64,000 nt of DNA, from contig NC_092340.1 of the NCBI RefSeq assembly GCF_046630445.1, forward strand, positions 15,974,001 to 16,038,000, given 5' to 3'. Position 1 is the first letter of the stretch. The number at the start of each line of letters is the position of its first letter. This DNA comes from Rutidosis leptorrhynchoides. Taxonomy: Eukaryota > Streptophyta > Magnoliopsida > Asterales > Asteraceae. Both the position numbers and the translations under genes were made by a program. Below the pieces are notes generated by a model. That model made no database searches. It was not told where the DNA came from and worked only from the letters and a program-made list of their open reading frames with translations. This document shows positions 59,530 through 64,000 of the stretch, piece after piece.

Positions 59530-61679
59530 TTAATAAGTAGTACATTCTGGGAAAAATAGCACCTCCATTGTCGTTTCTATCTTGACATCCGGTCTCTGTA
59601 TCTTGAATTTGTTTTTCCCATCTGGAGTAACTTTTGGGCAATCGGACATGTACAATACAGATAATTTGGAGCAATTACCCAAAGCTAGTAATCCTGTATC
59701 GCAAAGGTCCTTGGAGTTGTTGACATGTAATTTCTCCAAATTTTGACAATGCAATCCAATCGAAACCCAACCCGGGAGCCCAATTCCTTCTCTATAACAT
59801 GATGATACATTCAACACTTGAAGTAAAGGACACCCTTTTGAAATTTCCATTATGCACTCATCCGTAACATAGGATCCCTTCCGAAATGAAAGGATTTTAA
59901 GGTTTTTAGCGATGCCTGAACCGATATATGCTAAATTACTACATCCATTCTCATTTAAATTAAAAACATTTAAATACTCAAGACCGCCTCCACTTAAAAA
60001 TCCAGTGGGGCAAAGTGCCAGTGAATCTGCTTCTAAATAAGTCAAAGTTGCCCAAAAACCTTGTTCGGATGTTACTCCAGAAACATTTTTACAGCTGGAT
60101 ATTTTGAGTACCCGAAGTTGAGGACAATTTTTTTTAACAAACAAAATTCCAGTGTTTGTTATGTGACGGCAACGCCTAAGACTCACGTTCATCAATGTGG
60201 TTTTATTACAATATTTTGTTAACGCTTCTAGTCCCTTGTCTGTAATGGGACTAAAATCAAGATTAAGAACCGATATCGATGAAGGATAATGACTGAAACG
60301 ATGAAGATATCTACCAAGCACAATTGAATCAAGGGGGTTGTATGACTTACGTAATTTCGTTGTAACATCATTATCATCAACCTTTAAGCATTTACAACTT
60401 AGAATTGCGATATCAAGAAAAAGATGACATGTTCGGATGAAAGATCTTTGATCACATAATTTGTTTAGTTTTCTGTAAATTAGGCTCAAAAGGTCATCAG
60501 GAAGTTGTGTAATTACACCTTTTGAGCATCCCTCGGGACCTAATGGCAAATCCTCTGCAAAAGTGACCCACTTGTTGAACTGCCAAAAAAAATAAATTTA
60601 ACATTAAGATAAACACAAATGCTAGTTTATTTCACCATGTAGAACACATAAGTGGAAGCCATCCATGGGACTCGATAAAACAACAGTATTTTCATGTGAA
60701 CTTTTTCTTGTAGTTTATGGATGCAATATCATATTGTCAATAATTATACTAACTCATCTTCTCATTGTGCTCACACTCAGAAGCAGTTTTTGAGATGTTA
60801 ATACTCGAGCTTTTGAGATCATTATCCAAGAATTTTGTCTGATGTAAAAGATGTTGAACACAAATAGACCATAGATAGATCTTAAGTCAATAAGAATAAC
60901 TCATGAACCATACCTATTACAACAAACAAAAATCTCAGACTACAAGTCGGACTGAGAAAGAAAAATGATGATTGTTTCAGATCATCAAAGTGTTAAACTG
61001 AATATAATATGTATACAGAAAACCAAAAGCAGATGATTTCAAATGACCAAATTCACACTAAACAATACAACTTCAGCATGGTTGGGATCATGCATTGATT
61101 TTAAGTTTAACACACACAAAAATACAATGAAGCTCAAAAAACAAATAACTCAAGTACGTATCATGACGTAGGAAAGATCATAAAGAGATAGCAACAAAAA
61201 TCTGTTGCAATAATAACTACTTGCAAAACATACTAATGAACTAATCAACAAATAAGAGTTGTGAAATATCAAAATTCCGCAGACGACTCAAGAATTTCGT
61301 ATAGAAATCAAAAAATCTCGTACAAAATACTAATTCAGCACAAACTTAAAAATATGTATATCTACACTGTCAAAATACTAAATTTGGGTGTACAATACAA
61401 TATACTATCGAGTATAAAACGTAAGCACTGAACGGCTTATAAGTATCATACCTATCGAGTATAAAATTTATAGGTAATCAAATACGCCTTATTCCGTTAA
61501 TACTTACAACTATAATAAGCTCGAGCATCAAATACTAAAATCAGATATGAAACAAGTGATTTAAAATGCATACATAAGGTTTAAATGTAACTTACAGCAT
61601 CCATTGATTTGAGTTTATAGAGAGCCGACACGATTATTCGTTTTCTATCAACAATAACGCCATTGTTAGCAGACGCCAT
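59530..61679 (-). CDS. F-box/LRR-repeat protein
   Basis: Two exons on the minus strand: 61679-61596 (28 codons, from ATG MASANNGVIVDRKR) and 60579-59530 (349 codons plus stop). They are joined in phase 0 across a 1016-bp GT-AG intron, giving 377 residues. An F-box lies at about 51-90 (ITQLPDDLLSLIYRKLNK), followed by cysteine-containing leucine-rich repeats from about 110 to 360 (LRRCRHITNTGI, LKISSCKNVSGV, LYMSDCPKVTPDGK). F-box/LRR proteins serve as substrate receptors of SCF ubiquitin ligases; the substrate here is unknown. The first exon is supported by the splice phase and an ATG near the promoter motifs, not by transcript data. The open frame of exon 2 has no ATG before the F-box, which also argues for the upstream exon. 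Confidence 0.85.
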
Positions 61680-61689
61680 CGTTGTACCA

Positions 61690-61788
61690 ATTCAGTGTTT
61701 CTTCTTCTATTTGATTTTGGTCAAGGTTTAGGGCTCGATTTAATTTTACGGGCCTGGGCCGATTTAGACTTTAGATGGGCTTTAAAGT
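61690..61788 (-). promoter_or_regulatory. probable promoter of the F-box gene
   Basis: Upstream of the start codon, minus-strand motifs include GGCCCAGGCCC (61750-61760), GCCCATC (61775-61781) and GCCCTAAACC (61726-61735). These are site-II (TGGGCC/GCCCA) and telo-box-like elements common in promoters of broadly expressed plant genes. A MULE MITE begins 10 bp beyond. Confidence 0.45.
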
Positions 61789-61797
61789 TGCATTAAT

Positions 61798-62343
61798 GGG
61801 AAATTGTTTAAAATACACTTTTTTGAAGGCTTCAAACAAAATACATTTTTTTTAAAAAAAATTGTCTTTTTACACCATTCGGTAGAAGGAATTTCTATCT
61901 ACCACCTTTATCTGTCGCCTACTACCATTTTTACAAAGTAGTCGACGGTGAGATAAAGGTGGTAGACAGAATTTACAAAGTAGTCGACTGTCTATTGCCT
62001 TGTTGTTGCTGTCTACTGTCTTGTAGACACTAACAAGGCAGTAGACAGCAACAACAAGGCATAGACTGTAACAACAAGGCAGTAGACATTCGACTACTTT
62101 GTAAATGTCTGTCTACTGCTTTGTTCTCACTGTCTACTAACCTTGTAGAAAACTGCCAGTAGACGGGAATTCTGTCTACCACCTTTATCTCACCGTCGAC
62201 TACTTTGTAAAAAATGGTAGTAGACGACAGATAAAGGTGGTAGACAGAAATCCCGTCTACCGACTGGTGTAAAAAGACAATTTTTTTTAAAAAGTGTATT
62301 TTGTTTGAAGCCTTAAAAAAAAGTGTATTTTGATCAATTTCCC
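61798..62343. mobile_element. Mutator-like MITE with long inverted repeats
   Basis: 546 bp from gggaaattg to caatttccc (the inner bases differ slightly), flanked by 9-bp direct repeats tgcattaat and tccattaat (8 of 9 match). Each inverted arm is about 180 bp and includes ctaccacctttatct and tttacaaagtagtcga. The centre repeats gtagacagcaacaacaaggc-type units in both directions. No ORF. Confidence 0.85.
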
Positions 62344-62359
62344 TCCATTAATTTATTTG

Positions 62360-62448
62360 TTTAGTTTCAATTCCACGGCCCAAATCTACATCAAATGTGG
62401 GGAAAGACACGGCCCAAATCTACATCAAATGTGGGGAAAGATGCAGAT
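62360..62448 (+). pseudogene. fragment of SCYL1 exon 21 with internal 34-bp duplication
   Basis: Starts tttagtttcaattccacggc, which is the end of intron 20 and start of exon 21 of SCYL1 (native 58361 on), and ends at gatgcagat. A 34-bp piece of it (cacggcccaaatctacatca and following 14 bases) is present twice in tandem, where the native exon has one. It lies 7 bp beyond the MULE target duplication and upstream of the F-box gene. Too short to encode anything. Confidence 0.9.
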
Positions 62449-62536
62449 AATTCGTTTATCAGTATTTGAATGTCAAACATTTTAAAGTTTAAGCCATTCA
62501 ATTAGTACACTGTTTGCTTCATTTTATACTCATGCT

Positions 62537-63105
62537 TAGACCTGGCAATTGTGACCCATACACTCAAATTCGGGTCAAATGGGTCAAGCTTTCAGGTCAA
62601 TTGGGTCTTGAGAAAAATTAAGCCTAAAAATGTAAATTAAAACTTAAAAAAAGATCTAAATATGTTTCTCTCCAACCTATTGAGTCCTATAAAAAACTGA
62701 AGGAACGGGTCTAATGGGTATCAATACTCAAAAATCAATAAATAGAAATGGGTCAAATGGGTTTTGTGAACGGGTCAAATGGGTCGAGCACAAAATGTTT
62801 CATCCGTCAAAAGTTTATGAAAGCATTTATGGTTATATCATTTATTATGTTTATTAATAGTTCTTATGTATATATAATAAATAATAATAACTAAAATAAT
62901 GTAATAAATGTAAAAAAAAAAGCGATGTAACCCATTTGACCCAACTGACCTGTGACCCGTTTTGACCCATTACCCAAACCGACCCAACCTGAACCATTTT
63001 GACCCGTTTAAAAAATTGACCCGTTTGACCTATGACCCATTTCAACCCAAAACCATATTGACCCGTTATCCAAACCGACCCAACCTGACCCGTTTGCCAG
63101 GCATA
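62537..63105. mobile_element. hAT-like MITE rich in GGGTCA/TGACCC
   Basis: 569 bp with 12-bp inverted ends tagacctggcaa / ttgccaggcata (two mismatches), flanked by a perfect 8-bp duplication ctcatgct (62529-62536, 63106-63113), the length typical of hAT. The left subterminal part repeats gggtcaaatgggtc. The right part carries the inverse gacccgtttgaccc. No transposase; open frames over it are repeat-derived. Confidence 0.9.
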
Positions 63106-63113
63106 CTCATGCT

Positions 63114-64000
63114 TGAACCCTCTTTTTGTGTCAGTAAGACTGGCAACCTTAGCGTTACACATCCTCTTGGTTGGAATTATGTGTATATATATGAGCCTCA
63201 ATGATACTTTTGTTCTCTAAATTTGAGAGAAAATATTGGAAACATTTTTTTTTTAAAGCCAAAGGAATGAGGATTACATTCATCCGGTACATACGCGATT
63301 AGGAAAGTGCTAATGCTTACTTATTTGCAGCTGCTGTATCTTATACATCGTATATGCATTTTCATGTGTAGATAATGAAATAGGATGGATATTAGGTGGT
63401 CATTTTCATCCAATTCTGAAAAAGCCAGTAACAATTTTTTGAAGTATTGTCCCGTTTTAAAGTACTTAGTGTATATATATGTTAATATGTAAAGTTGAAT
63501 GTCCATTTGTGCATGTCCATTTGTGCCACAACTTTGATTCTGTTCAGTAGTCTGATTTGTTGAATATCTTAACCACTTCAAAAGAGTAAAAACTGCTTCA
63601 CCTTAGAACACACGGGTTATTTGTATTTCAAAACTTATGTGACTAGATTCAATGACATGTTTATTTCCAAAACCAAACCTTTTAAGTTTAACTTAAAGAT
63701 AAGTTGGTGAATCTTCGATGATCAAATTTGTTTTGGTAGTTTAAGGAGTAACTTCTCATGGAGGTTTATGAAGTTTGTGGCGTGAGTAGGTTGAGAAAAA
63801 ATAAAACAAGTTAGCCACAAATGTGTGTGGCAACACTACAATGGCAAGATGCATCATTATACTAACAATACTTTTATAGGTATATTCATTTTTTTGTGAT
63901 GGATGAGACAGTAAAAAAAATTAACTTCAAACAAAAATTGATATACTATATATCTTATACAAATATACAAATTGGTGTTGAATTTTTTGGGTTGTTTTGT
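63114..64000. other. unassigned intergenic DNA
   Basis: AT-rich sequence without a convincing ORF, RNA gene or repeat. A poly(T) at 63246-63257 followed by aaagccaaaggaatgagg could be the end of a retroposon on the minus strand, but this is not supported further. Confidence 0.35.

Noticed and set aside
62854-63204. ORFs of 115 and 80 codons rich in Gly-Gln-Thr-Gly or Asn-Arg-Pro-Asn
   Set aside because: They read through the GGGTCA/TGACCC repeats of the hAT MITE in both strands.
1-64000. CRISPR arrays, rRNA genes, intact tRNA genes, bacterial-style operons
   Set aside because: None seen. The tRNA-like boxes found belong to SINEs or lie in a solo LTR, and the repeats are microsatellites or transposon parts.

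Overview
The window is nuclear DNA of a flowering plant. It is AT-rich, holds split genes with GT-AG introns, and is dominated by transposable elements. The Athila, chromovirus and Helitron types look like those of Asteraceae, but that family placement is inference from recall, not a search result.

Only three host genes are supported, all in the right half. (1) 49825-58661 (+): a 21-exon gene for an SCY1-like pseudokinase with a HEAT-repeat region, of the SCYL1 / Arabidopsis CTEXP type. All exon phases agree, giving 806 codons. (2) 59530-61679 (-): a two-exon F-box/LRR gene of 377 codons. (3) 38167-39500 (+): a small multi-exon gene I do not recognise, with consistent splice phases but an unsettled start.

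Left part (1-11653): most of one minus-strand Athila-type Ty3/gypsy element, with 5' LTR, primer-binding site, long leader, one long gag-pol frame and a small downstream ORF. Its 3' LTR lies beyond the left edge. Next to it is a Helitron 3' end (11908) abutting a truncated copy of SCYL1 exon 1 (11909-13220). That copy is itself split by a small Helitron.

Middle part (13842-36792): a large Helitron with a canonical 5' TC, a 3' hairpin and CTAG. It carries remnants of an RPA1-like gene and a captured two-exon fragment of a MAP65 gene. Two LTR-element insertions sit inside it, each with a matching 5-bp target duplication: a solo LTR (18152-20971) and a composite of LTR-pol-LTR-pol-LTR form (20996-33334). 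The composite's 4.52-kb unit is repeated almost identically.

Right part: a 1.85-kb inverted repeat (39782-41630), hAT, MULE, SINE and Helitron insertions, and a 4.2-kb minus-strand solo LTR (43128-47301). Two non-autonomous elements share a telomere-repeat-like core. Three insertions lie in SCYL1 introns, and two more sit upstream of the F-box gene next to a second SCYL1-derived fragment. All homologies are by eye. Splice sites were chosen from reading phase and GT-AG consensus, without transcript evidence.
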